64,000 nt of DNA, taken from Paralithodes platypus. Taxonomy: Eukaryota > Arthropoda > Malacostraca > Decapoda > Lithodidae. A program made the position numbers and the translations under genes. Where the stretch lies: the NCBI GenBank assembly GCA_032716605.1, contig CM064519.1, positions 22,893,688 to 22,957,687 on the forward strand. Reading direction: 5' to 3'. Shown in pieces: positions 33,356-45,178 of the stretch (position 1 is the first letter of the stretch; each line of letters opens with the position of its first letter). The notes beneath the pieces are model-generated. The model ran no database searches, was not told where the DNA came from, and saw only the letters and a list, made by a program, of their open reading frames with translations.

Positions 33356-36300
33356 TGTTATGCCCTGATTTTATACAGGATTAACTTGGTATAGGTGGGT
33401 TCCGCAGGACTGGACTATGGGACTTCATGCACAGAACACAAATAGAAGCAATAGGGGGCATAAATAATATCAGAGTAAATGGTTTATAAAACAACTTTAT
33501 TCTCCGAAAAACACTGGTAGAATATTGGTTATATGTGCATTCGAAACAATGGCAAATTGGATAAGTCCGGTGCGTACTTTTGGACTTTTATAATCTCTTA
33601 GCACTGCTCGCGGATTTGGATAGAGTTCTTTCGCTTCCCACTTCCAACGTTCAGGAATTCTTCTTCTGATCACCTTACTTCAACGATACGTAGGTTACAC
33701 AAATCACTAGTTATCTTGAGCTGGTGTGTCGGGGGTTAACAGCGACTCCTTGGCCGTCCAAGTTGTCCGGGAGTGTAGAGAAGTTTACAGTTGGGCTAAC
33801 TTGCCTAGCCGGTGATGACACGCCGATATGGTACTCCTACTGAAAGCCTTAAATGACACTGTCCTCGGCACGGCCAGAGGAACAATGGATCGAATTAACG
33901 TAAGACAGTCGGAGAAGCGACTTTTCTTATCTATTCTGGCCTTATGGGAGGTTCAGGGCGAGCGGGCGGCTTCTCGCCTTTCGGTCAACAGACAATTGTT
34001 GCCCAGGAATCTTTCTCGCCGAGTCTTCTCCTAAACTCGCGTAATCCCTTCTAACATAACAAGATCTTTCTACCTTAGACCGGTTATGAGTTATGATTGC
34101 TCGTAAACCCAAGGTAGTGGCGAGGCCGGCTGGCAATACGTTTATGAGACAATCAAAATAATTTGTAAATCGGTTGTTCACAGATATAATCTTGCCCCTG
34201 GATTTCCAGTTGCAAGAAAATATTCGTCAAGGATTGATTCACTTCCTCACAGATCCACTTTGATCACGGGCACCGAATATCACTGTATATCCTGAGGGTG
34301 GAGCGTTTTGTAAGCATCCACGAGAGCGTCGCATACGTTACGTGGACTGTCTACTGTTCAACTGATGCGCTTTTGCGCAGGAAAAGTTTATATAGGGGGG
34401 GGGGGGGGTCAGGGGGTATTTCGAATGCTATAGATTTGGATGTCGGAGGGGAAAACAAATTAATTTAATCCCTGGACTTAGGAGGGTAATGAAAAAGGTC
34501 TAGTATAAAGTTAGTATGTAGGCCACAATATGATTCGACATTTCTGACATCTTTACTCTAAGACAACTTATGGAGAGGGGTAGAGAGGAGGATTTTGGGG
34601 AGGGGAATTCTAGTTTGCTCAGCGCCTTCCGGCTTAGGCGGTCAGGCCGTATACGTTAATATTTCACTCAAGTATCCTTCTCTGATCTAGCTGAAATGCT
34701 ATTAGGAATCTAAGACGGGTTAAGGGGGACTTTGGGGGTTAGATAGGAACGGGATAGGAATAGGATTTAGGCTGGAATGGGAACTTGTAGCTCATTGTAG
34801 GTATAGGGGTGCCCAGGTTTTTTGGCAATAATTTTGGGGTCGAGTCGGGCGGCTGAGTAGGCCTCCGCGGGGGTTAGGGGAGTCTTCCTGGGTTGGGTGC
34901 CAGCTGGGCCTTGAACACTGGTATATGGCGCTTTTTACGTTAATGGGGTTACTACATTAGTTGAGGATATTGGGGTTTATATATTTCGTTATGATTGATC
35001 ATTGAATCTAGCTTTCGCTCACGAGACTCACTCGTGGGGGTTATGAACAGTGAGTTTGTAAAATTTGCAAGTCAGAGGGGGGACTTCCCCTCTTCAAGGG
35101 GAAGTGAGGGGGGGGGGGACTAGCCTCGCGCGCTTGACTCCACTGTCCCAGGTTGTAGTGGTGGTTAGTGAGATTAGAGGATAGTTAAAGGAGGTACAAG
35201 AATAGGTTTGTACTCTCTGTTTACGGGAGCTTGAGAAATGACTTACTCGGCACGAAATAAAACATCCTGATGGCGTCTTATTAGGGGAGGTTGTGAATTT
35301 GGGTTGGTACGGGGAGAGGAGAGCGACAAGGCAACTCAAAAGGTTACAACTGGGCAGGCTGTTGCTACGCAAGTATTTGTGGATAAAAGAGAGTTAACTT
35401 AGGAAATGTTTACATGCATGAATGACGGTCTCTTTTCCGTTGTTAATATAAGATGATGGAACCTGGTTGTACAACTCAAGTTCACTTAGATAACTGCTTA
35501 GTTACTTAGAAAGAACCCACTGGGCATGCATGGGGCTTACACACGCTTTATCTTCATAATGGAGAGAGAACAACTAGGTCGTTTCCCTAGATCTCCCTGA
35601 AGAGGATCGTATGCAGATTTGTCACAATTAATTTATATAAAACAACAGAGATACGAAAACAGAGTAGTGGACTAGAAGAGATGATTGATTAGACGTATAA
35701 TAGGCATGGAAAGAGACGGAAAGGAGGAACGCAATGGTGAATGAAAATACTTAACTTACGAAAGCGAATGCATGCATGAACGACGGTATTAGTCGTCGTC
35801 AAAATAAACCGAATGGAACCTGGTTGGTCTGCACGGGATACGATTCGACATGGGCAGTGCCTCTGTGTCGGATCAATATCGATCGGGCAAATTCTGATTC
35901 ATTATTGTATATTTAGTCACTAAAAGGAACAGCTAAGCAGGGGTTGGTGGAGGAACTTATTTAGGCCTACCCTCTTTCAAGGGGAGTGAGAGGGGGACAT
36001 AGCCTCGCACGGTTTTCCCTAGGGTTCAGGTGGTGAGTGTGGTTTACTTAGGTTAGAGAATAGTTAAAAGAGATACAAGAATAGGTTTGCACTCTCTGTC
36101 TACTGGGGTTCGAGTCAGAACTGACTCGGCACGGAATAAACATCCTGATGGGCGTCATGCGAAGGGAGGGTTGTGAATTTGGGTTGGTACGGGGAGAGGA
36201 ATGACAGGGTGGCTCAAAAGGTCACGACTGGGCACGCAGTCACTAAGCAGAGTATTGTGGATAAAAGCTTTTCTTTAACTTAGAAAATGGGTACATGCAT

Positions 36301-37125
36301 GAGTGACATCGATCTGTCTCGTAATGGAGAGAGAGAGACTAGGTAGCTTTCCTGCACTTCTCTGGAGATGATCGTATGCAAATTGGTCATCATTAATTAT
36401 ATAAATCAACAGATATAGATTAGTACAAGCACAGGGCATAGGGTTAGTATTACGTTTAGAGGTCAGGTTATTCATAGCTGGGGGCCTATTTACATTCTAA
36501 CAATATCAGTATCTGTTAGTAGAATAGTGTGGGCGGAAATGTTAGTCTTCTGCGGATCTGTGGCATACATAGAGAAACGGATTTTCATGGGGTAACAATT
36601 TTGAGGCGATTGTACCGAGTTTGAAAACGTAACCAAACTCACGCAAAATAAATACGACGATGTTGTCCAGCACGACCCTTACCTAAGCACAGGCCTGCAA
36701 AATGAAATTGAGGATGGTCTGGGCCTATCTAAGAATTGAATACCTGCATGGGTGACGGTATCTTATTATAGTTAGGTGTGTTGTGTGGGTGTCTTGGATG
36801 TTAAAAAGGTTGGGAATGTACCACTTGTGGTCGACGTGCCTTTGGGGCCTTTTGCTTTCCGGCCATGTTGGGGTCGGTCCCTCGGTCCCGTCGCACGAAC
36901 CTAGCATATTCGAAAGGTTGGGAGTATACCACTTTTGATGGACGTGCCTTTGGAATCTCTTGCTTTCCAGCCGTGTCGGCTTCCTTTGATCTTGTAGGTG
37001 CATCCCACTCCTTCCGGCTGTTGGGTCCTTTCGTCCCGGCCGGCTTTCGTGCTGGTTCTTGCGGAATTGTTACTGGGTTGTTGGTCGGAATATTGGTGGG
37101 GGGCATCTCTTTCGGGGGTATTTTA
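33356..37125 (-). mobile_element. Solo LTR of a family L relative, 3.77 kb
   Basis: On the sense strand it starts TAAAATACCCC and ends CAGGGCATAACA, the same termini as family L, and is flanked by a perfect CTTAG duplication. With no internal region, it is the product of LTR-LTR recombination or of unequal exchange. It contains an internal duplication (about 35,100-35,400 against 36,000-36,260), a TATATAAA candidate at 34,387-34,394, and a 101-codon ORF at its start (36,801-37,106). It is inserted in an older LTR of the same superfamily. Confidence 0.88.
36801..37106 (-). CDS. ORF at the start of the solo LTR
   Basis: 101 codons opening 20 bases into the LTR (MPPTNIPTNNP), rich in Pro, Lys and Arg, and containing two copies of a block with KARP/KARR and VVYSQPF/VVHSQPF. 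Family L LTRs also open with an ORF (MPQNEKPTTE) at their first ATG. No domain is recognised. Whether either is translated is unknown. Confidence 0.35.
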   Translation of the reverse strand: MPPTNIPTNNPVTIPQEPARKPAGTKGPNSRKEWDAPTRSKEADTAGKQEIPKARPSKVVYSQPFEYARFVRRDRGTDPNMAGKQKAPKARRPQVVHSQPF

Positions 37126-37265
37126 CTTAGCCTGTGTGATTCGTGTACCCTACATATCGTTGAAATAATGTGATCAGAAGAATAATACCTGAACGTTGGA
37201 AGTGGGAAGTGTGTCTCGATCTATCTAAACCCGCGATAAGTGCTAGAGATTATAAAAGTCCAAAG
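37126..37265 (+). repeat. Continuation of the old LTR after the solo LTR
   Basis: From the second CTTAG the plus strand reads gtgattcgtgtaccctac and then gtgatcagaagaataatacc, matching the solo LTR interior in the opposite orientation. It therefore joins onto 33,350 once the solo LTR is removed. Similarity fades after about 37,265. Confidence 0.7.
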
Positions 37266-38717
37266 TATGCATTGCAACTTGCATCATGGAGGTATTGTGT
37301 CGGCTAGCCATATCCATCATACTAAACGGTATGAAGGTATTTTACCGCCAGACCTGAGCGAGTGGAGTAGCGAGGAAGGAAGCGAGCAGGATCTGATAGG
37401 ATTCGGGGTTGGTGATCCTAATACTTCCTCAGCTCGACCTAATGTTGGAGGTCCTAATCTGAGCATGCAGGAACTATACGGAGGACTCTCCATTCTGGTG
37501 GTCTTTTAGTCGCAAGACAAACGAGAGTCTCCCTGAGTTCGGCCAAGAGGGGAATTATGGAGGAGACGAAGAGACTACGACAAGTGGGGAAAAAGATTAC
37601 TGTGAACTTACCGATGATGAGAAGTCTACGGTCCCCGACAGCAAAGTTTCAGACCTCAATGGGTGCTCTGCAGACCCCGTTTTCTGACCCCGTTTTTGGT
37701 GAGGTCGGTCCTCAAGGTGTTAGTAAGCTGGGCCTATATAATTAGGCCTTACAATTAGGGTTGGGTGTGAGAGGGATCTGCCTTGTGTGGGCCAATCGGT
37801 TTTCTGAACTCACATTTCTTATGTCCTTATGTCTTATTTTAATCGTCACCCTTACACACAAAGTTGTATACAATCACAAATCACAAGGCTATAACCATAT
37901 ATTTATTGTGCATTTACGTAAGACTCGATCCAGGCTCCAATCTGCAAGGCAGGTAGCGTATAATAAAGGACTGCTGTATTTATTACCCTTCCGTACTATT
38001 GCGGAGCGGTCCAATCTGCAAGGCAGGTATAGTGTATAAAAGGACCTCTGTGTTTAGTACCCTAAAGTACCCGACTGAGGTACGGAGCTGTACTAACCTG
38101 CTACTACTGAGTGGTACATACTGAATGCCATACATGCGGAGGTATCCGTAAGCCCTAAACAAATAATATATGTTTTATGTGAATGCCCAATATATTTAGT
38201 TAAAGAACATATATTTCGAACTTGTCTATTTTTCTAATTAGTAATTTGATTTTTGTATTCCTCTCACTTAACTACGCGCATGTGCCACATCCACGATTCT
38301 CGATCATCAGCTGGCACAAAATCGGGTATAACGACATGAATTCTAGCGATTTTCTAAAGATTTGACCATATTGAGCGATATTCTATAGATTGTGGAGTTA
38401 CTCTAGTTTTTTATCAGCATTGACTGATTGGTTTCTACCAACTAGAGAATATAGAAAATATCTAGTGGTATTTCAAGTTTTGATTTGGCACCACTGCTTT
38501 TGAGCTGAGTTCCTTGATCAACAAGAAGAAGAAGACACCTCGATCTGGATTCTGGAAGTGTCAGGCCTTCAGTGAAGTTTGGTAAAGGAAAACCGCGTCT
38601 ATTACGTGTATTGTGTCGAATTGATTTGGTCATAGGCTTTGTTAAGTGGTTAACTAATATATAGCCTAGGCTATTAACTAGCTGCTCTGGAGTCGGTTTG
38701 AGGTTTCATAAACAACG
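37266..38717. other. Intergenic DNA with a short tandem duplication
   Basis: Two small frames (37,240-37,509 and 37,557-37,745) have no recognisable domain. An about 77-bp sequence with ccaatctgcaaggcaggta is repeated in tandem (about 37,932-38,095). The last 200 bp may be 5' UTR or promoter of the downstream ORF; no clear TATA is seen. Confidence 0.4.
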
Positions 38718-39680
38718 ATGGGTGGTAAAATTTATCTTCGGTGGGGGACCCCAAATAGTCCTAACTTGTTGTTCTTGGATGTTACAGTAAATGGCATTGA
38801 AATGCCATTACTGGTGGACTCGGGTGCCCCCTTCACATGCATTTCCGTCCAGCAAGTGGAACGATTAAGCCTCAAAAGTAAATTCAAGAAGATTAGTAAA
38901 TTTAAAGACAATGAAGGCATCTACTTTGTTAGCCTGATAGGGACTGTAGGGCCTTGCTCACTTGAGTGCAAAAATGGGTTTACATTTCGCCCACATGTTA
39001 CTGTGTTTCAACATATGGATAATTTGTGTGGTGTTCTCGGCACTGATGTACTGTTCAGTCAAATGTGTTTCATAGATACTGACCACAAAAATCCTTTTTT
39101 GTTTGTCCGAAACACTCGAGCCTCACCGATTCCACGAGTTTGCGAATTGGCTTCGTGTCTCATAGGTAATGCATGTGTACCAGTTTTGCTGGACACAGGT
39201 TGCGACCATGTATATTTACCTAAAAAAATCGCTGAAAGTTTAAAACTTGATATGCAGCTATTAAAGAAACCATACTACACATGCACGGTTACTGGAAAGA
39301 TACAGTACTATGGCTATGTTCCAAATCATCAAATTGTTGTAGGGTCGACACACATTGACATTGTTGTAGATATACTAGTAGAAGATAATCCTACTGCCCA
39401 GCCTTCTGCATTAGGCATAATTGGCATGTCGGCTCTTAAAACGCTGAAGCGACTATATTTCTCTCCCCATGGCCATGGTCTTGCAGAGGAGACGACTGAT
39501 GTGAACTTTGTGAAGGAAAGGCAGCAAAAGATTATTGACAAAGTTTGTTCAGTTTACTTTAAGGAGGAGGAGGCAGCTCCCGAAAAGCCGTCCATAGCTC
39601 TGAGGTGGAAGAAAAATGAAGTTATGAAAGAGGAAGGTAGGCCTAGGCCTATTATGAAGCCGGAAAGTGGTGTTGAGTAG
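38718..39680 (+). CDS. Single-chain double retropepsin-like aspartyl protease
   Basis: 320 codons, uninterrupted in a region of broken ORFs. Domain 1 (about residues 15-130) has LLVDSGAPFTCIS with Asp34 and the hydrophobic-Gly motif GVLGTDVL (105-112). Domain 2 (about 145-250) has VLLDTGCDHVYL with Asp159 and LGIIGMSAL (232-240). The two Asp are 125 residues apart, and each is followed about 75 residues later by its own ψ-loop-like motif. This fits two retropepsin folds fused in one chain, which could form an active site without dimerising. A charged tail follows (KERQQKIIDK, EEEAAPEK). No Gag or RT coding surrounds it. Origin (host gene, domesticated element or mobile gene) is undetermined; catalysis is inferred only from motifs. 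Confidence 0.72.
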   Translation: MGGKIYLRWGTPNSPNLLFLDVTVNGIEMPLLVDSGAPFTCISVQQVERLSLKSKFKKISKFKDNEGIYFVSLIGTVGPCSLECKNGFTFRPHVTVFQHMDNLCGVLGTDVLFSQMCFIDTDHKNPFLFVRNTRASPIPRVCELASCLIGNACVPVLLDTGCDHVYLPKKIAESLKLDMQLLKKPYYTCTVTGKIQYYGYVPNHQIVVGSTHIDIVVDILVEDNPTAQPSALGIIGMSALKTLKRLYFSPHGHGLAEETTDVNFVKERQQKIIDKVCSVYFKEEEAAPEKPSIALRWKKNEVMKEEGRPRPIMKPESGVE

Positions 39681-39755
39681 GTGGTTGTCTCTACAAAGAG
39701 GAAGCTGGGCATGACGGATGAAGGTTCCTGTAGCAAGAAACAAAGGGTTGATTAG
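39681..39755 (+). other. In-frame extension beyond the TAG stop
   Basis: After the TAG at 39,678-39,680 the same frame stays open for 24 codons to another TAG. It encodes KRKLGMTDEGSCSKKQR, which resembles a bipartite nuclear localisation signal. Either the first TAG is a recent nonsense change, or readthrough gives a longer form, or the match is chance. Confidence 0.4.
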
Positions 39756-39779
39756 GCTATTGATAAGAGAAAAATCAAG

Positions 39780-39991
39780 GTAAGATTAGGAGTAGTGGGC
39801 ATACCACTACCACCATAGGCCTATAGCATAAATCATCTATAAAAACTTAACCTAACATAACTTAACCTTGGCCTAGTATTCTCATTACTACATGAATACT
39901 AGGTTAGGTTAGGTTGTTTGGTTAGGTTAACGTTTTATAGATGAGTTATGCTGTATGTCGGTTGTAGTACGCCCAATACTCTTAATCTTAC
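39780..39991. mobile_element. MITE-like hairpin, 212 bp
   Basis: The left half (gtaagattaggagtagtggg onward) is the imperfect reverse complement of the right half (ending cccaatactcttaatcttac) along almost its whole length. It includes taacctaac and ttaggttagg tracts. There is no coding. It lies 25 bp after the protease extension, so an apparent splice donor (AAG/GTAAGA) at its edge is probably just the MITE end. Confidence 0.7.
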
Positions 39992-40123
39992 CAAAATCAG
40001 CTCAAATGTGACAAAAGCGGGTAAAAATTGAAGACCTCGGACAGCCTTGGGCAAGAATGTTAAGTGTGGGCGTACCGCCAGCCTTGTTTACACTACGCGT
40101 AGTGGCGTCGGACCTTTCCCATC

Positions 40124-40434
40124 ATGTTCCCGTCTATTTTGACTGCCTTTAGATATAAAAATATGGATGGAGTCATGAAAGAAATACCGGTACTATCAAG
40201 AGCAGTGGATGTTGGTGTATCGCTGAAAAGGGAGGGAATTGAGTGGAAGCTACCTATACTGCTGTTTGCGGATGATACAGTTCTGATGAGTGATAATGAA
40301 TGGGAGTTGCAGCCTTGCAGGGTCTGGTAAATGAGTTTGGAACAGTATCTTCGAAAGGGGTGAAGTCACAGAGTGTGAGGTGAAGACCGTGAAGCTGAAC
40401 AGTCAGGCTATGGAGATCGTCAACTCTCTTAAAT
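40124..40434 (+). pseudogene. Small LINE reverse transcriptase fragment
   Basis: The frame contains LPILLFADDTVLM, an RT catalytic FADD block with typical flanking residues, then a shifted frame reading GLVNEFGTVSSKGVK. About 100 codons survive and no other RT block is present. Confidence 0.6.
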
Positions 40435-40710
40435 AAGCCAGTGATCAGAAGATTAATACCTGAACGTTGGAAGTGGGAGACTAGGCTCCATCCAGATCCA
40501 CTTATGCTAGTGTTGTTCAATTCTATCATATTGTCTTGCACGAGTATTCAGAAGTGGTATATCAATAAACGTGATCGTGTGTCTTGTTACCGTGTGTTTC
40601 TTTTGTGTTCTCTATTCCTCATACCTTGTATTGTGCATGCAGCCTTATATACCCAGTCAGTTAGAACTCACATTACCCAAGTTAAACCTGTAGAAAAACA
40701 GGGCATAACA
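40435..40710 (+). repeat. Family L LTR 3'-end fragment
   Basis: Matches 47,515-47,790 of element D's LTR from aagccagtgatcagaag to the terminal GGGCATAACA. It is not followed by a primer-binding site, so it is a truncated copy whose left break lies a few bases from the inferred transcription start. Confidence 0.85.
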
Positions 40711-42969
40711 ACTGAGATGCGGTCTCAGGATGATAAGACCGCATCTCTAGCTGCCACTAAACCTGCAGCCAACTCTACTCCTGCCAGCCACCCTGCTCCT
40801 GCCCGCATCGCCCGCATATCAACGAGACAGGTGGGACACATAAGACCTGAGTGGACTACACCAGTATACCCTGCCCAGCCAGCTTCTATGGCCCCTACCA
40901 CCAGAGAGAAAAGTCAGAGGGGTAACTACGCTAAACACCCAGCTAACCATCCTAGACTTCCCCAGCCTGATCAACCAGCTACAGGTGGTACTCCTTTATT
41001 TTCCAACTTACCTTTCATCTCCCCCATCAAGGACTGCCAAACTGCTCCAGACTTTCACTCTCTATTCCCTAGTCTGCCATTTATATCACCCATCAAAACC
41101 CCTCAGGATCTTGCAGCCATCCAAGTCATGTCCTTTTCCCGGGCTAGGATGGCGCATAAACCAGCAGTTCAACCCATGTAGCAGTTCTAAAACCTTTTCT
41201 TATATGAATCATCCTGCACATGCCATTTCTCATCCACTTCCTCCCCCACCAGGAAGTGATCCCCCCATCTTATAACAGAATCTGCCCGGGGGCATCTAGC
41301 TACAAGGTACAGTCAGAGTCCAGGCGCGCCACCCCCAGAGCTACAAGGACATAACCACCGGCACGCCAACACCACCCCAGCGCCTTTGATCCTCTCAAGC
41401 CGGGTGCCTTAAGTAGGGGCAAGAAGATTGCCTTATACTCACCCAGCCTGGACATCAGTAACTAAGCTTGCCATTTGGTATTATTTAGTTCAGGGTAAGA
41501 ACAGCCAGAGATAGCTGGTGTTCAACTTGTCAGTTGTGTGCTGTGATCGAAGATCTACCAGGTCGTGTTCCCCCCATCAGGAAGAGGACTAGCTTGGGCA
41601 ACCCACTTTGGGCTCCCCCTTTCTGGCCTTCGATGCGGTGCACAAACCAAGTACCAAAGGATTCCTACCTTGTTTTGTTCAAGGGATTATGAGGATAGTG
41701 TAGTAACTTGAGATCTACCAGATCGGGTTCCCCCCATCAGGAAGAGGACTCATTTTGGGCAACCCACTTTGGGCTCCCCTTTCTGGATTCTCTTTTTGCT
41801 ACATGGTTCTGATAGTTCCACGAACTAGCAAGGAAGGAAGACACTTACCTTGACCCCCCTTAGACTACCTATAATGTCACTATCTAGACTGCTTGCCACT
41901 CTAGGTAGATCATTATGCTAGTCACCCTAACCCCCCAAACCTTGTAGCAGAACTCCAGCATATCCTTTGGGGATCACTGCACTGTGGGAGTGCAAGAGGA
42001 ACCCGGTTGTCCCGTGGTAGGCGCCAAGGTCTAAGGAATCATCTTGTGACTCACCCTGGACCAGTAGCTGGAGTCATCACGCCCAGCCGCCCCCCCCTGG
42101 ACCAACTTCCGGAGTCATCACGCCCAGCCGCCCTCCGGACTACTGGATCCTCCCTCGATCTACGGGCCCTCCTCTTCACTACAGCTCTCCTTTAAGTGCT
42201 TTTGTACCGTTTATGGGTATAGAGTTGACTCAGGGTTGTGGTAGAAGTTATCTTCAGGGGTTCTCATTAACATTACGTGTTGCGAGAGGTCTTTCTTCTC
42301 CCTACTTAAATTGACGTTAATTAACCCACTTGCCGGGACCCATTATACATACCTATCAGGGGATCCTTATATATGCACCTTCCCGGGTTATTGGTCTCCC
42401 ATAGCCCGACAGCGGGGGCGTGCTTATATAAGACCCATAGCATCAAACACAAACACATATTTGCACGTAATCTAGTCCCTTTGTATAACTTCTAGCCTAA
42501 TTCATTTAATATTCTGTCAGGTTCATAACTCGAATAGATTTCACTCTATCTCAGCTCCCGACGATTGTTGCCTCAGCCTTCAGCACCTTGCTAGTACACA
42601 ATTAGAGTTAAGGATTAATCTTTGCCAGGTGATATCTAGCACACCTATAGTATTAATATCATTTGTGAGCCTTTCCGAGCCCACTTCATTGTTAATGACC
42701 ACTTGGCCATTATTGCTTTAGAGTCAGTTAACGTCACTATATGCCGGGGACATCATTGCATGATCCAGACGGCATTTGCCATTACTGCACTCTTGTCTTT
42801 TGTTGAGATCCTCTCTGAGATCTATTTGGGTAGGAGGTGTACCTCCACCATTTTGGATACCTTATAATTGTATCCTAGGAGTATTATTATTACCTTGAGT
42901 CCGGACCCATTGTCCGACTCCTATTGCTTACTTGATAACCTGAGTATTGTATGTCTTAATTATTCTTAT
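40711..42969. other. Low-complexity intergenic DNA with an open proline-rich frame
   Basis: A frame continues from the LTR fragment to 41,181 (TPASHPAPARIARIS, PISPIKTPQDLA), without known domain. A perfect 12-bp hairpin stem sits at 40,714-40,725/40,736-40,747. A segment with ccccccatcaggaagaggact is duplicated (about 41,545 and 41,710). Near 42,425 is TTATATAAG, a possible TATA box. No gene can be assigned. Confidence 0.4.
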
Positions 42970-43439
42970 TAAAATGCCCCAGAACGAGAAGCCCACAACA
43001 GAAGCCACGAACGAACACCACACAGAAACACCCGAAAGAAAGGTCCACAGAACGAAAGGACCAGCTGACCGAGCCAGCCAATTCAGACAGGCCCAAGCCC
43101 GCAGGGCTAAGCAGCTCCAGGCCGCACCTACCTACCCCTTCTAAAATGACCATTTTCCACACCTCACGTACACTACCCCCTCGTGTCCTACACTTCTAAC
43201 TACAATGATGATGAACAGGAATATACATTCATATTAAAAACACCCATGCCCTGTCCCCAGGTTGAGCCAATGCCAACAAACCAGACAGCCATATATCTAT
43301 GTATGTTCTTACATCCGAGAAGTAGATGTTATATATCTTAGAAGTTAAAACACCCACGCCTGTCCCTAGACCTCGTATATCAATTTCCATGACGAGTATA
43401 GATATATGTAACCCGTGCTCAGTCGCCCCTTACATTGTT

Positions 43440-43870
43440 CCTCTAGTAACTAAGTGTCTCTATAACATTAACTGCCACCAGTATTGATACGGCATAGCGG
43501 CATTGTCCTAATGTCGTATTGTGCCAAGTGCAGATCAACCAGTTTTCATCACCTTATTAGGACGACGACTATAATGTCGTCGTTCATCTATGTATTCATC
43601 TCTATAATATTAACTGCCACCAGTATTGATACGACATAGTGGCACTGTCCTAATGTCGTATTGTGCCAAGTGCAGATCAACCAGTTTTCATCACCTTATT
43701 AGGACGACGACTATAATGTCGTCGTTCATCTATGTATTCATCTCTATAATATTAACTGCCACCAGTATTGATACGACATAGCGGCACTGTCCTAATGTCG
43801 TATTGTGCCAAGTGCAGATCAACCAGTTCATCACCTTATTAGGACGACGACTATAATGTCGTCGTTCCTC
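43440..43870 (+). repeat. Three-copy 141-bp hairpin module in LTR
   Basis: Each unit contains ACGACGACTATAATGTCGTC with an 8-bp stem, at about 43,561, 43,703 and 43,843. The 3' LTR of D also has three (52,855, 52,998, 53,138), element C has one and A has none. Confidence 0.85.
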
Positions 43871-45178
43871 TATGTATTCCATCCTTAGTTTAAGTATTAA
43901 TGTTATCATTCCCTAACATATTTTGTCTTGCCAGACTAAGTTTCTGAAGACTCATCGCCCATAAAATCTATGTATTCAATCCTTAGGTTAAGTATCTTTA
44001 TCCGCCATTGTGTTCACCTTTTTCCATTTACTTTTCCACAATTGTCATACGTCTTCCACTTACCTCCTTCGTATCCACAATCCACACTACGCCATTTACT
44101 TCGTGTCCTACACCTCTTACCCGCCCGATTCTACCTACACGATGATGAACAGGAATATACATTCATATTAAGAAACACCCATGCCCTGTCCCCAGGTTGA
44201 GCCAAGGCCAACAAAGCAGACAGCCATATATCTATGTATGTTCTTACATCCGAGAGGTAGATGTTAAAAACCACATGTCCAAACTCCTAAGAAATTAAGA
44301 TACCCACGGGTACACCAGGATATAGAACCATTGCCCCCATAAGACTTAGACAGCCATGACTACAGATGTTAGCCGCCATGCTATAACGTAATTCTTACCC
44401 CAACCAGAGATTGTATAGATAACCTTTGTTACCAGTATCTATCATAGTACCTCGAAACAATAACGCAGTACCCCCTACGAACTGCCGCTTTTCTTTGGTC
44501 TATATTTCATAGAAAACGCAGTTCCCAGGGACACCTAGACGTCCAAGAAATCATGTCAAATAATAAGTCCATAACCCCTCGTATTGACGAGTAATAACAT
44601 ACCATGTTTTTCCCTACTTTATCCACAGTCAAGCACACACCTACAGCTAACCTCCTTCTCCCCCACCGCCCCACAATCCACATGATTCTATCTTTTCCAG
44701 ACTCATATACCACCCCGTATTTGCATCCCCCGGTAGCATTTGGCTAACGTACTTTCACTGTCCTTTCAAACTCCAAAATCAACTGTAGCCTAATGCCACC
44801 CCCACGCCCAGGGACCTTAGGGTCAAATTTCCCTGTAGCCCCCTGAGCTTCCCCCCCTCTCATTAAGATACCCGCGCTTCTCGACTCTTGTCCGACCTAG
44901 CCTCTCTCTCATCCCTCGTGAAGATCCTTGATTTTTCCGTTACTAACGCTCTCCAACCTTTTATATATATACTCCTATCCAGCCTACCTTCACTTAGTAG
45001 GCCAGAACAACATTAGAACTTTACTAACCCCTTGCATGCCATCTATTCTCTTACAACCTATTCAAAACCCTGCACCCAATGGTCGTCGGTGCGAGGCTAG
45101 CCGCCTCACCAGTAACTAACTTCTATTGCCATACTTCCAGATAAATGTGGCAGAGTTAGCTACCCGTCTCCACCACAT

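Noticed and set aside
39776..39786. 5' splice donor AAG/GTAAGA after the protease ORF
   Set aside because: The GTAAG belongs to the terminus of the 212-bp MITE. No acceptor or downstream exon is evident.
39895..39930. Arthropod telomere repeat (TTAGG)n
   Set aside because: Only a few units, inside the MITE hairpin; not a telomeric tract.
42415..42440. Promoter with TTATATAAG
   Set aside because: A lone TATA-like match with no gene or LTR boundary that I can define nearby.
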